Source: Paraburkholderia oxyphila NBRC 105797
GTDB taxonomy: Bacteria > Pseudomonadota > Gammaproteobacteria > Burkholderiales > Burkholderiaceae
Assembly: GCF_000685075.1 (NCBI RefSeq)
Contig: NZ_BAYD01000062.1
Coordinates: forward strand, 1 to 58,578
Length of the DNA: 58,578 bases
Direction of reading: 5' to 3'
The position numbers and the translations under genes are program-made. This document shows positions 1 to 8,125 of this stretch, piece by piece. The notes under the pieces were generated by a model. It worked only from the letters and a program-made list of their open reading frames with translations, was not told the DNA's origin and searched no databases. Within the stretch, counting starts at the first letter, position 1; each line of letters begins with the position of its first letter.

Positions 1-16
1 CCGCGAAAACAAGTTA
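1..16. repeat. 16-bp sequence repeated inverted at the other window end
   Basis: The first 16 bases, CCGCGAAAACAAGTTA, recur as an exact reverse complement at 58547-58562, just after the last gene. Because the copy here starts at base 1, the true repeat may extend beyond the window. The bases after it (runs of A with CCC and CCAG) loosely resemble the flank of the other copy when that is read in the same orientation. A dispersed intergenic repeat is the likeliest explanation; chance is not excluded. Confidence 0.5.
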
Positions 17-86
17 AGGCCAACGCCAATAACCCACAAAAAAACAGACCAGGATGGTCCGCCATCATCGTCACCCGTGATGCTTC

Positions 87-106
87 AAAACGGGCCCAAA
101 GGCCCG
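87..106 (-). terminator. Rho-independent terminator of the LysE gene
   Basis: Read on the minus strand, a 6-bp all-GC stem (CGGGCC / GGCCCG, arms 101-106 and 91-96) with a 4-nt loop is followed at once by TTTT (87-90). It lies about 20 bases past the stop codon of the leftward LysE-family gene. Stem, short loop and T-run are all seen directly. Confidence 0.75.
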
Positions 107-125
107 CCACTAGCGCGAGCAGACG

Positions 126-743
126 CTAGCCCTGCACCAAATGTGCAAACAACGGATACATCGACGCGACCAGCGCCACCGCCATAGCGACATTAAACGT
201 GCGCAGCCGCCGCGGATCATCAAGAAATCTCCGCATGCCGGTCCCAAACGCGGCCCACACACAAATACACGGCAGGCCGATCACATAAAACAGCACAGCC
301 ATCACGACAGTGTTGACACCGAAATCCGCCGAGAGCCGGATCGTGGTAGCCGCGGTGAGCACCATCATCCACGCCTTCGGGTTGATCCACTGAAACGCGA
401 TGGCTTCATGAAAGCGCATGGGGCGGCGCTCGCCGCGCTTCTCCTTGATCATGCCCGAGGTGCCGATCTTCCACGCAAGCCAGAGCAGATAGGCGACGCT
501 AGCGGCCTCGAGCGCCGTATAAAGCCACGGCACGTGCCGGAACACCTCGCCGAGCCCAAATCCCACCGAGAGCATGAGCACGACGACGCCCGCGCTGATG
601 CCGAGGATGTGCGGCACCGTGCGCTTGAAACCGAAATTGACGCCGGAGGCGAGCAGCATTGTGTTATTGGGGCCGGGCGTGATGGTCGTGACGACCACGA
701 AGAGCATGCCGGCGGGCAGGGCGCTGAGCATTTCGGACAGCAT
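126..743 (-). CDS. LysE/RhtB-family amino-acid exporter
   Basis: A 205-residue integral membrane protein of the LysE/RhtB family, which exports amino acids or small metabolites by proton exchange across the inner membrane. The N-terminal signature PGPNNTMLL (about residues 21-29) is typical of the family, followed by hydrophobic segments and the conserved FQWINPKAWMM stretch near residue 120; five to six membrane helices and the length fit. I start at the ATG at 741-743. The frame stays open to about 1022, but the upstream part is Arg/Pro-rich and not membrane-like, so it is read as non-coding. A terminator follows the stop codon. The upstream region carries phased repeats and a palindrome that look like operators. 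The substrate cannot be told from sequence. Confidence 0.88.
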   Translation of the reverse strand: MLSEMLSALPAGMLFVVVTTITPGPNNTMLLASGVNFGFKRTVPHILGISAGVVVLMLSVGFGLGEVFRHVPWLYTALEAASVAYLLWLAWKIGTSGMIKEKRGERRPMRFHEAIAFQWINPKAWMMVLTAATTIRLSADFGVNTVVMAVLFYVIGLPCICVWAAFGTGMRRFLDDPRRLRTFNVAMAVALVASMYPLFAHLVQG

Positions 744-794
744 GGTGCGTTGGCTCCAGGGAAAGGGCGGCGATCCGTGAAGATCGCGCCGATG

Positions 795-809
795 AACTGG
801 CAGCCAGTT
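795..809. promoter_or_regulatory. 15-bp palindrome upstream of LysE gene
   Basis: AACTGGC and GCCAGTT form perfect 7-bp arms around a single central base, 52 bases upstream of the LysE start codon. The symmetry suggests a dimeric regulator; which one is unknown. Confidence 0.45.
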
Positions 810-822
810 TAGCCGCGGAAAT

Positions 823-865
823 CGGTACAGTACCGGTACAGATGCGCGTACGAAAACCGGTACGG
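823..865. promoter_or_regulatory. Phased CGGTAC repeats, candidate operator
   Basis: CGGTACAG occurs at 823-830 and 834-841, exactly 11 bases apart, and a third near-copy CGGTACGG lies at 858-865. The second copy sits in the palindrome GTACCGGTAC. On the minus strand, the direction of the LysE gene, the first two read CTGTACCG twice on the same helix face. Direct repeats of this kind are known operators of MocR/GntR-type regulators, which often accompany LysE exporters; no such regulator lies in the window. Confidence 0.5.
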
Positions 866-973
866 AAAGACTGCGGCTGCGGGGGGATTGGCCGGTTGCA
901 CGCGTGGGTTGACGGATTGCGTCTGTGCGAGCGCGACACTCACAGCGGCCGCTGATGCCGGGCCCGTCGCTTG

Positions 974-1882
974 TCAGGCTGGGTGCTCGCGCTCCTTGCT
1001 CGCGATGCTCGCCAACAGCCACTCCAGCAGCGGTTTCAGCTTCTCCCGATACTCATTGCGTGGCGGGTGCACCAGATAGTATCCGGCGCCGGTCTCGACC
1101 ACGTGCGCGAAGGGCGCCACGAGCGAGCCGTTCGACAGATTCTCTTCGACGAGGTTGAGGTCGCCGAGCGCCACGCCCATGCCGCGCACCGCGGCGCTGA
1201 ATGCGAGGTCGAGCGTATCGAACACCTGTTCCCGATATGCATGGCTTGCGAGATCGCCCTGCTGCTGCAGCCACAGCATCCATCCGCGCCTGCCGAAGCT
1301 CGAATGCAGCAAGGTATGCTGCTTGAGGTCTTCGGGCTGCGCGAGCGGCGGCGTGCCGCCTGCAATCTGCGGGGCGCAGACCGGCGTCAACCGCTCGCGC
1401 ATCAAGCAGGTGGCTTCCAGGCCCTCCCAGTTGCCGGTGCCGAACAGAATGGCGGCATCGAGCGTGCCTTCGCCGAAATTCGTCGGCAGAAACCACGCCG
1501 TATCGATGTTCAGCTGCGTGCCGGGGACCTTCACGTAGAAGTCGTTCAGGCGCGGCAGCAGCCAGCGCGCGGCGAGTGTCGGCGTGACGCGCAGCGTGAC
1601 GGTCTGGCCGCCCGTGCTCGTGATGTGCATGGAACGCCGGGCCGTGGCGAGCAGTTCTTCGACGATGGGCACGAGCCGGTGGCATTCCGTGGTCGGCACG
1701 ACCATGCGCGTATGCCTCACGAACAACGGACAGCCGAAATAATCCTCGATCTGCTGGATGTGCCGGCTCACCGCGCTCTGGCTCAGATAGAGCTGCTGTG
1801 CGGCGGCGGTGAAGCTCCCGCAGCGGGCGACCACCAGCAGCGTCTGGAGCACGTTGAAGGGGGGATAGCGCTCGATCTTCAT
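974..1882 (-). CDS. LysR-family transcriptional regulator (GcvA-like)
   Basis: A 302-residue LysR-type regulator. The N-terminal winged helix-turn-helix (about residues 8-66) shows the expected pattern FTAAAQQLYLSQSAVSRHI, and the rest is the periplasmic-binding-protein-like effector domain. TPV/CAPQ and LGDLNLVEE segments in the second half resemble the GcvA/AmpR branch. It lies divergent from the ABC transporter operon that begins at 2075, the usual arrangement for a LysR protein and its target, so it probably controls that operon in response to its substrate; this is inferred from position. The start ATG at 1880-1882 gives the standard N-terminus for the family. Confidence 0.88.
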   Translation of the reverse strand: MKIERYPPFNVLQTLLVVARCGSFTAAAQQLYLSQSAVSRHIQQIEDYFGCPLFVRHTRMVVPTTECHRLVPIVEELLATARRSMHITSTGGQTVTLRVTPTLAARWLLPRLNDFYVKVPGTQLNIDTAWFLPTNFGEGTLDAAILFGTGNWEGLEATCLMRERLTPVCAPQIAGGTPPLAQPEDLKQHTLLHSSFGRRGWMLWLQQQGDLASHAYREQVFDTLDLAFSAAVRGMGVALGDLNLVEENLSNGSLVAPFAHVVETGAGYYLVHPPRNEYREKLKPLLEWLLASIASKEREHPA

Positions 1883-1890
1883 TTATGCAC

Positions 1891-1913
1891 ATCTCGCATG
1901 GCAACCATGAGAT
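1891..1913. promoter_or_regulatory. Imperfect dyad next to the LysR start
   Basis: CATGG (1897-1901) and CCATG (1905-1909) flank CAA; outside them ATCTC and GAGAT continue the symmetry with a two-base offset. It lies 8 bases upstream of the LysR start codon, in the divergent region shared with the ABC operon, where a LysR regulator would be expected to bind. The other part of the 192-base gap shows nothing further that I can name. Confidence 0.35.
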
Positions 1914-2074
1914 TTTACCGTTTGCCACCAGGATAATGGCGGTCTTAAATCACTCCACAAGGCGGGGGCGAGCGTCGCGCGGCAGGCCGGGATACATCGG
2001 CTGTCAGACGCCGCGGCTCAAAGGGAATGGAGTCGCGCCCCGCTGCTGGTTTTTACTGAGTCACGGAGACCCGC

Positions 2075-3022
2075 ATGGTCCAACGTAGCGTCGCACTGAT
2101 GAAGGCTGAACTCGGGCAGCTCCCCGATAGCCATGCAGATCTTGCAAGCGCCCCCGAGGGCTGGGGCGACATTTCGCAGCTGGAGCATGTGAAGCGCCGG
2201 TACTGGGGGCGCTACGCGGCGTCGGCGGTGATCGTCGCGCTGATCGCGTACGTGGTGCTCGCGTTCGCCCATGGGCAGATCGAGTGGCGCTACGTGGGGC
2301 GCTTTCTCACGGCGCGCTCGATACTGATCGGCCTCGGCAACACGATCGTGATGACCGTGCTGGCGATGGGCCTCGGCATCTTGCTGGGCGTCGTCACGGC
2401 CATCATGCGGCTGTCGACGAATCCGGTGCTTCAAGCGGTCGCCCGGGGCTACGTGTGGCTCTTTCGCGGCACGCCGGTGATCCTGCAGCTGTTGCTGTGG
2501 TTCAACCTGGCGCTGGTGTTCCCCACGCTCGGCATTCCTGGGCTGTTCAGCCTGCGCACCGTGGATGTGATGACGCCGTTTCTGGCCGCGCTGCTCGGAC
2601 TCGGGATCAACCAGGGGGCCTATACGTCGGAGGTGGTGCGCGCCGGCCTGCTATCGGTGGATACCGGCCAATACGAGGCGGCCAAGTCGATCGGCATGCC
2701 GCGCCTGCAGGCACTGCGCCGGATCATCCTGCCGCAGGCGATGCGCGTGATCGTGCCGCCTATCGGCAATGAGCTGGTGGGCATGGTCAAGCTCACGTCG
2801 CTCGCCAGCGTGATCCAGTACGCGGAGATGCTGCACAACGCGGAGAACATCTACTACGCGAACGCACGCGTCATCGAGCTCCTGATGGTGGCGGGCATCT
2901 GGTATCTGGTGGTGGTCACGGTGTTGTCGTTCGCGCAGTCGCGGGTCGAGCGGCACTATGCACGCGGCACGGGGCGCAGCGCGTCGCGCCAGCCGCGTCG
3001 GGAGAGGAGGAAGCCGGAATGA
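2075..3022 (+). CDS. Amino-acid ABC transporter permease (HisM/GlnP type)
   Basis: A 315-residue inner-membrane permease of a polar-amino-acid importer. After an unusually long cytoplasmic N-terminus of about 50 residues come a first membrane helix, the conserved ILIGLGNTIVMTVLAM segment, and further helices. The coupling (EAA) motif is clear: YEAAKSIGMPRLQALRRIILPQAMR around residues 205-230. The start ATG follows ACGGAGA at a good distance. Its stop codon overlaps the ATPase gene by 4 bases (ATGA), so the two are translationally coupled. Only one permease is encoded, which implies a homodimeric channel. It belongs to the operon with two binding proteins at 7155 and 9624. The N-terminal extension is longer than usual and could partly reflect a later start. 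Confidence 0.9.
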   Translation: MVQRSVALMKAELGQLPDSHADLASAPEGWGDISQLEHVKRRYWGRYAASAVIVALIAYVVLAFAHGQIEWRYVGRFLTARSILIGLGNTIVMTVLAMGLGILLGVVTAIMRLSTNPVLQAVARGYVWLFRGTPVILQLLLWFNLALVFPTLGIPGLFSLRTVDVMTPFLAALLGLGINQGAYTSEVVRAGLLSVDTGQYEAAKSIGMPRLQALRRIILPQAMRVIVPPIGNELVGMVKLTSLASVIQYAEMLHNAENIYYANARVIELLMVAGIWYLVVVTVLSFAQSRVERHYARGTGRSASRQPRRERRKPE

Positions 3023-3783
3023 ATCCGATCGTACGCGCGGTGAACGTGCGCAAGTCGTATGGCGATTTCAGGGCGCTGCAGGGCATCACGCTCGATGTGG
3101 CCAAGGGAGAAGTGTTGTGCGTGATCGGGCCGTCGGGCTCGGGCAAGAGCACCTTCCTCAGGTGCATCAACCAGCTCGAGCAGATCAGCGACGGCGCGCT
3201 CTGGGTGAACGGCGAGCTCGCGGGCTACCGCAGGGTGGGCAACCGCCTGCACGAGCTCACGGAGCGCCAGGTGGCGCGTCAGCGGCTGGCCACGAGCATG
3301 GTGTTTCAGCGCTTCAACCTCTTCCCGCACAAGACGGCGCTGGAGAACGTGATCGAAGGGCCGGTGCAGGTCCTCAAGCGCCGGCGCACGGACGCGGAGC
3401 AAGAGGCCCGTACGTTGCTCGCGCGAGTCGGGCTCGCACACAAATGCGATGCGTTCCCCTCGGAGCTCTCGGGCGGGCAGCAGCAGCGCGTGGCGATTGC
3501 GCGCGCGCTGGCCATGCATCCGCAGCTCATGCTGTTCGACGAGCCCACCTCGGCGCTGGATCCGGAGCTGGTGGGCGAGGTGCTGGCGGTGATGCGGGAC
3601 CTCGCGAAGAGCGGCATGACGATGATCGTGGTGACGCACGAGCTGGGCTTTGCGCGCGAAGTGGCCAACCGGGTGGTCTTCATGGATCAGGGCCAGGTGA
3701 TCGAGGCCGGCCCGCCCGAGCAGGTGCTGGGCGAGCCGCGTCACGCGCGCACCCGGGACTTCATTTCAGCGGTGCTGGCCTGA
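3019..3783 (+). CDS. Amino-acid ABC transporter ATP-binding protein
   Basis: A 254-residue ATPase of the GlnQ/HisP type that energises the adjoining permease from the cytoplasmic face. Walker A is GPSGSGKS (residues 37-44), the Q-loop is VFQRFNLFPH, the signature is LSGGQQQR near residue 152, Walker B is LMLFDEPTSALD, and the H-loop is VTHELGFA. Length and motifs are standard for polar-amino-acid importers. It overlaps the permease gene by 4 bases and is followed by a strong intercistronic hairpin, which may lower or separate expression of the enzymes downstream. Confidence 0.94.
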   Translation: MNPIVRAVNVRKSYGDFRALQGITLDVAKGEVLCVIGPSGSGKSTFLRCINQLEQISDGALWVNGELAGYRRVGNRLHELTERQVARQRLATSMVFQRFNLFPHKTALENVIEGPVQVLKRRRTDAEQEARTLLARVGLAHKCDAFPSELSGGQQQRVAIARALAMHPQLMLFDEPTSALDPELVGEVLAVMRDLAKSGMTMIVVTHELGFAREVANRVVFMDQGQVIEAGPPEQVLGEPRHARTRDFISAVLA

Positions 3784-3797
3784 CGCGGATCAGGCCG

Positions 3798-3835
3798 CCA
3801 GGGCCGATCGTGGCGATTGCGACGATCGGCTCTGG
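3798..3835. repeat. Intercistronic hairpin within the ABC operon
   Basis: A 14-bp stem: GCCGATCGT (3803-3811) and ACGATCGGC (3822-3830) pair perfectly, and the stem extends outward through CCAG/CTGG with one G-U pair; the loop is 10 bases. There is no T-run, so it is better read as an mRNA-stabilising or processing element than as a classical terminator. Confidence 0.6.
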
Positions 3836-3875
3836 CCGGGGCACGGCACAACCTTGAACTGTTGGAGAGTGTTTG

Positions 3876-4790
3876 ATGAACGCATCGTCTCGACTGCGTG
3901 GACCTGTTACGCCTGTCGATCGTGCAGGGCCGGGCGCGCCGCGCTGGCCCGAGGGCAAGCGCTCCTGTGTGGCGCTCGCATTCGATCTGGACGGGCCGAC
4001 GGGCGATGCGATGCTCGACGGCTCGATCTGGCGCAATCCGGCCTATTTCACGCTCGGCAGCTATGGACCCTGGCGCGCGCTCGCGCGTCTGCTCGACATG
4101 CTCGACGAACGGGGGGTGTCGGCCACGTTCTTCGTGCCCGGGTGGGTGATCGAGAACTGGCCCCGCCAATGCGCGGCGATCCTCGAAGGCGGACATGAAA
4201 TGGCCTACCACGGCTACCGCCATGAAGCGTTCTGGACGCTCGACCGCGAAGGCCAGCGCGCGGTGATGGCGCGCTGCGTCGAGATTTTCTCGCGCCACCT
4301 GGGCATTCGTCCGGTGGGCTTTCGCACGCCGTCCGGCGACTGGGGACCGGACACGATCGACGTGCTCATGGAAGCGGGTGTGCGTTATTCGAGCTCGATG
4401 CGCGGCGACGATCGTCCTTATCTGCTGCACGCGCCGGGCCATGCCGAGCCGATGGTCGAGATCCCCGGCCGCTGGGAGCTCGACGACTACGCATCGCTGG
4501 CGTATCACCGCAACCCCGATTTCCCGTCGAGCCTCGACCGCATTGCGAGCTACGAGACGACGCTCGACAACTGGCGGCGCGAGTTCGACGGCTCGCATCG
4601 GGACGGCCTGTGTCTCACGACCCTGTTCCATCCGAAAGTATCGGGCAAGCCCGGGCGTATCGCGCTGCTCGAAAGACTGATCGATTACATGCGCGCGCAG
4701 GGCGACGTCTGGTTCGCCACCTGCCGCGATGTCGCGCAATGGTGGCTCGAGAATGAAGCATCGGCGCATCGCGAGGGGGCTTGCGCATGA
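3876..4790 (+). CDS. NodB-fold (polysaccharide deacetylase family) hydrolase, metal site intact
   Basis: A 304-residue protein of the carbohydrate-esterase-4/NodB fold, in the cytoplasmic PuuE-like branch (no signal peptide). The metal and catalytic residues are present: FDLD (D37, D39) as motif 1, YHGYRH (H112 and H116) as the His-x3-His metal pair, RTPSGDWG as motif 3 and FHP near the C-terminus. Family members hydrolyse C-N bonds in chitin, peptidoglycan, allantoin or cyclic imides. The operon of transporter, MmgE/PrpD and ArgH-like lyase argues for a small nitrogenous substrate and not a cell-wall polymer. The ATG at 3876 has GGAGAG six bases upstream. The gene overlaps the next, a degenerate paralog, by 4 bases. 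The exact substrate is unknown. Confidence 0.85.
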   Translation: MNASSRLRGPVTPVDRAGPGAPRWPEGKRSCVALAFDLDGPTGDAMLDGSIWRNPAYFTLGSYGPWRALARLLDMLDERGVSATFFVPGWVIENWPRQCAAILEGGHEMAYHGYRHEAFWTLDREGQRAVMARCVEIFSRHLGIRPVGFRTPSGDWGPDTIDVLMEAGVRYSSSMRGDDRPYLLHAPGHAEPMVEIPGRWELDDYASLAYHRNPDFPSSLDRIASYETTLDNWRREFDGSHRDGLCLTTLFHPKVSGKPGRIALLERLIDYMRAQGDVWFATCRDVAQWWLENEASAHREGACA

Positions 4791-5701
4791 AATCACATCG
4801 CTGGTCAGGGAGCGCGCGCTGCGCGGTAGTCATCACGGTCGACTTCAACGATGAGAATGGCATCCTCACGCAGGCGCCCGCCATTGCCGGACGCGAAAAG
4901 TCGCTTTCGGTATGGCGCTACGGCGCGAAACGCGGCGTGGACCGCATGCTGGACGCGTTCGATGAATTCGGTGTGCCGACGAGCTGGTTTCTGCCCGGAC
5001 GGGTCGCGCAGACGCATACGGATCTGGTGCAACGCATTGCGGCGCAGGAGCACGAGATCGGCACCAGCGGTTTTCGCTGCGAGAACTTCGACACCTTGAC
5101 GCTCGATCAGCAGAAGGACGCCTTTCGCGCCGCAAAGCAGGCCATCGCCGAAAAGCTGGGCCGCGGCATCCGCGGTTTTCGTTCGTTCTACGGCAATTGG
5201 GCGCCCGGCTTCGCGGACTTCCTGTGTAGCGAAGGCGTCATATGGTCGTCGTCATGGCGCGGCGACGACCTGCCGTACTTCCATCTTCGCGATACCGCCG
5301 AGCGCGGTGCGCACGCCGGCCCCGCTGCGCCGCTCGTCGAGCTGCCGCTGCACTACGAGCTCGAAGACGAGCCGTACTTCGTCTACAACCTGTCTCCCGC
5401 GGTGCCCGTGGGCCAGCCGCGTATTCCTTCGTATCGCGAAGTGCTCGCCAACTGGAAGCAGGATTTCGCTGCCTTCCATCGATTCGGCCTGTGCTTCGTG
5501 CTGAGATTGCATCCCGAGATCATCGGGACGGCGGGACGCATCGACGTGCTGCGCGCGCTGCTGGAAGACATGCGCGAACGCGATGATGTGTGGTTCGCGA
5601 CGGGCGAACAGGTGGCAACGTGGTGGCGCAGCAGTGTCGAGCGCAACGAGCCCGGGCATCCCGTCGAAATTTTCGCTCGGCACCGGATGGCCACAAGATG
5701 A
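4787..5701 (+). CDS. NodB-fold paralog with degenerate metal site
   Basis: A 304-residue paralog of the preceding protein, the same length and alignable throughout. At the positions of the metal ligands it differs: motif 1 reads VDFND (D19 kept, second Asp replaced by N21), and the His-x3-His motif YHGYRH of its neighbour is TSGFRC here (S94 and C98). The C-terminal LHP histidine is retained. From family knowledge, loss of the Asp/His/His triad should abolish or alter metal-dependent hydrolysis, so this may be a pseudoenzyme partner or use different chemistry. The ATG at 4787 is preceded by GAGGGG and overlaps the stop codon of the upstream gene; the next gene overlaps in the same ATGA way, so the three are coupled and probably made in equal amounts. 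Confidence 0.82.
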   Translation: MKSHRWSGSARCAVVITVDFNDENGILTQAPAIAGREKSLSVWRYGAKRGVDRMLDAFDEFGVPTSWFLPGRVAQTHTDLVQRIAAQEHEIGTSGFRCENFDTLTLDQQKDAFRAAKQAIAEKLGRGIRGFRSFYGNWAPGFADFLCSEGVIWSSSWRGDDLPYFHLRDTAERGAHAGPAAPLVELPLHYELEDEPYFVYNLSPAVPVGQPRIPSYREVLANWKQDFAAFHRFGLCFVLRLHPEIIGTAGRIDVLRALLEDMRERDDVWFATGEQVATWWRSSVERNEPGHPVEIFARHRMATR

Positions 5702-7092
5702 GCGCACGCGACCTTTCCCTCTCGCAGCACATCGCGGCATTCGTGGCGAGCGTCGCCGGCGAGGCCTTGCCCGACGCCGTGGTCCACAAGGCGAAGCAGC
5801 ATATCCTCGACACGATGGGCGCCGCCCTGGCAGGCTCGGCGGCTTTGGAGCCGCGCAGCGCGCTCGCGGTCATGAGCGCAGACGGCCCAGGCGAAACGCT
5901 GGTTTGGGGTACGAAGCAATGGCTCGGTGCGCGCGGCGCGGCATTCGTCAACGGCGTTGCCGCGCATGCACTCGAACTCGACGACTCGGGCGGCTGCGAT
6001 CATTCGGGCGCCGTGGTGCTGCCTGCCGTGTTCGCGGCGCTCAGTTGCACCGCGCGCCCGGTATCGGGGCGGGAACTGATCGCTGCGGTGGTGCTGGGCT
6101 ACGACGTGGGCCGGCGTGTGCTCGAAGCCTGCGGCGGCTATTCCGCGCACAACGGCTATGGCTGGCACTCGACCATGACGTGCGGCGTGTTCGGGGCGGC
6201 GGCCGCGAGCGCGCGGATTCTCGGTCTGGATGCCGCGCGCACGGCGGCGGCGCTAGGGCATGCAGGGAGCTTCAGCGGCGGCCTGTGGGGCTTTATCCAC
6301 GACGCCTCGCAAACGAAACGCATGCATACGGGCCGCGCGGCGGAGGGCGGCCTGCTGGCGGCCTTGCTCGCGAGAGAAGGCGTGAGCGGGCCGACGCAGG
6401 TGTTCGCCGACGCATGGGGCGGCTTTTTCAACGCCTTTGCGCGCGACACGCGCGAGCCGCAAGCGCTGTTGCACGAACTGGGCGAGACGTGGAAGATCAT
6501 GCGCTGCTCGATCAAGCCGCATGCGTCGTGCCGCAGCACGCATGCCGCCGTGGATGCAGCGCTCGAACTGATGCGCGAGCGGCCATGCGATCCGCAGCGG
6601 CTGCAGGGCGTGCAGGTTCGATTGAGCGCGTTCGTGGCGAACATGTGCGGAGGACGCGATCTGCGCAATCTGGCTTCGTCGCAGATGAGCCTGCCTTTTG
6701 CGATCAGCTCCGCGCTCGTGAACGGCCATGCGGGGCTCGCGGCGTACCTCGATCCCGCCCGCCACGATGCGCGCGTGAGAGCCGTGATGGAGCGGGTCGT
6801 GCTCGAAGTCGACCCGTCGATGTCCGACCTGGACGAGCCCGTCATCACGCTCACGCTGGCCGACGCACCGCCTCGTTCGCGGCAGGTGCTCACGCCGCTC
6901 GGCGACCCAGGCAATCCGTTGTCGGAAGCGGACCTGCTGGCGAAGTACCGTTCGCTGGCAGGTATCGTGCTCGACGAAGCATCGGCCGGCACCCTCGCGC
7001 AGGCGCTACTCGAACTGGAGCAACTCGCCGACGCCCGCATCCTCGCAGGCTGGCTGAAAGGCGAAGCGGATGCGCGGCCCGTGCTCCGTTGA
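5698..7092 (+). CDS. MmgE/PrpD-family protein (epimerase or dehydratase)
   Basis: A 464-residue MmgE/PrpD protein. The N-terminal helical domain shows ILDTMGAALAGS and the characteristic NGVAAHALELDDSG (about residues 86-99); GYDVGRRV and MRCSIKPHASCRSTH (near residue 275) are also typical. The family includes 2-methylcitrate dehydratase, cis-aconitate decarboxylase and, notably, iminodisuccinate epimerase of Agrobacterium BY6. There are no other methylcitrate genes here, while an ArgH-type lyase lies two genes downstream, so an epimerase or isomerase feeding the lyase is my preferred role; this is inference. The ATG at 5698 overlaps the preceding stop codon; an earlier in-frame start at 5590 would run through the 3' end of the upstream gene and is rejected. 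Confidence 0.85.
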   Translation: MSARDLSLSQHIAAFVASVAGEALPDAVVHKAKQHILDTMGAALAGSAALEPRSALAVMSADGPGETLVWGTKQWLGARGAAFVNGVAAHALELDDSGGCDHSGAVVLPAVFAALSCTARPVSGRELIAAVVLGYDVGRRVLEACGGYSAHNGYGWHSTMTCGVFGAAAASARILGLDAARTAAALGHAGSFSGGLWGFIHDASQTKRMHTGRAAEGGLLAALLAREGVSGPTQVFADAWGGFFNAFARDTREPQALLHELGETWKIMRCSIKPHASCRSTHAAVDAALELMRERPCDPQRLQGVQVRLSAFVANMCGGRDLRNLASSQMSLPFAISSALVNGHAGLAAYLDPARHDARVRAVMERVVLEVDPSMSDLDEPVITLTLADAPPRSRQVLTPLGDPGNPLSEADLLAKYRSLAGIVLDEASAGTLAQALLELEQLADARILAGWLKGEADARPVLR

Positions 7093-7154
7093 ACGAATGC
7101 GAGCCGACTATGCATAATTTCGATCCACGCCCACCCATGAAAGGTCATTTTCCC

Positions 7155-8009
7155 ATGCACAAGTTCAATCCACTGCGCGATGCATCGCGAGCCATGGTGT
7201 TGTGTCTCTCGACGCTGCTCTTCGGTGCTGCCGCGCATGCGCAGGCATTGCCGGACGCCATCGCGAAGTCCCGCACGATCAAGGTGGCCGTCAACGCAAT
7301 CTATCCGCCCATGGAGTACAAGGACCCCGATAGCGGTGAGCTGGTCGGCTTCGACATCGATCTCGGCAATGCGATCGCCAAACAGCTTGGCGTGAAGATC
7401 GACTGGCAGGAGTCTGCGTTCGAGCAACTGCTGCCGTCGCTGGAAACGGGGCGCGTGGACATGGTGCTGAGCGGCGTGAGCGACGTGCCGGGCCGCCGCG
7501 GCGCCGCGGATTTCATCGACTACCTCAATTCGGGCGCCCAGTTCTATGTGCTGGCGAGCGCGCAAGGCAAGGACATTCGCCAGCCCGCCGACCTGTGCGG
7601 CAAGCCGGTCGGCACGAGCCGCAGCACTTCGTTTCCCGCCGACACCGCTGCATGGAGCGTGAAAAACTGCACGGGCAAGGCGCCGATCTCGGTGGTTGGC
7701 ACGGAAGACACGTCGTCGGCGCGCATGCAGTTGAAGCAGGGGCGCATCGTGGCGGGCGTGCAGGGCAGCGAGACACTGCCGTACGCGATGAAACTCGAGC
7801 CGAACACCTACCGGCCCATTGGCGAGCCGTTTGCGACGTCACCCGAGGGTATCGCCTTCGCGAAGGCCAACACGCAGTTGCGCGATGCCGTGCACGGCGC
7901 CCTCGAGAAGCTGATGGCCGATGGCACCTACGGCAAGATCGTCGCGAAGTGGGGCTTGCAGTCGAGCGCAGTGCGTCAATTGACGATGAACGGGACGCCC
8001 ACCAACTGA
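7155..8009 (+). CDS. ABC transporter substrate-binding protein (first copy)
   Basis: A 284-residue periplasmic binding protein, family 3 (polar amino acids). A signal peptide of about 29 residues ends at AAHAQA, and the mature chain starts with the usual IKVAVNAIYPPMEYKD motif; DLCGKPVGTSRSTSF and GVQGSETLPY lie in the second lobe. Two cysteines (in LCGK and KNC) could form a disulfide, and both are conserved in the paralog at 9624. I chose the ATG at 7155 because AAGGT lies 10 bases upstream and the signal peptide then begins properly; in-frame ATGs also occur at 7110 and 7137. It supplies the permease/ATPase pair at the start of the operon. Confidence 0.9.
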   Translation: MHKFNPLRDASRAMVLCLSTLLFGAAAHAQALPDAIAKSRTIKVAVNAIYPPMEYKDPDSGELVGFDIDLGNAIAKQLGVKIDWQESAFEQLLPSLETGRVDMVLSGVSDVPGRRGAADFIDYLNSGAQFYVLASAQGKDIRQPADLCGKPVGTSRSTSFPADTAAWSVKNCTGKAPISVVGTEDTSSARMQLKQGRIVAGVQGSETLPYAMKLEPNTYRPIGEPFATSPEGIAFAKANTQLRDAVHGALEKLMADGTYGKIVAKWGLQSSAVRQLTMNGTPTN

Positions 8010-8125
8010 TGGTGCGGCGCGGTGGGTGACGGCGCGAGGCTGTCACTCCACTGATCCAGCACGCCGCGGGCAGGAAGGCTGGGTGGATATCAATCAGGAA
8101 TCCGAATAGATATAGGAATATGACC

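Noticed and set aside
5583..7109. Long frame continuous with the first binding protein, suggesting an 800-residue fusion
   Set aside because: The upstream part is an Arg-rich shadow of the MmgE/PrpD gene; a signal peptide begins at 7155, so the protein starts there.
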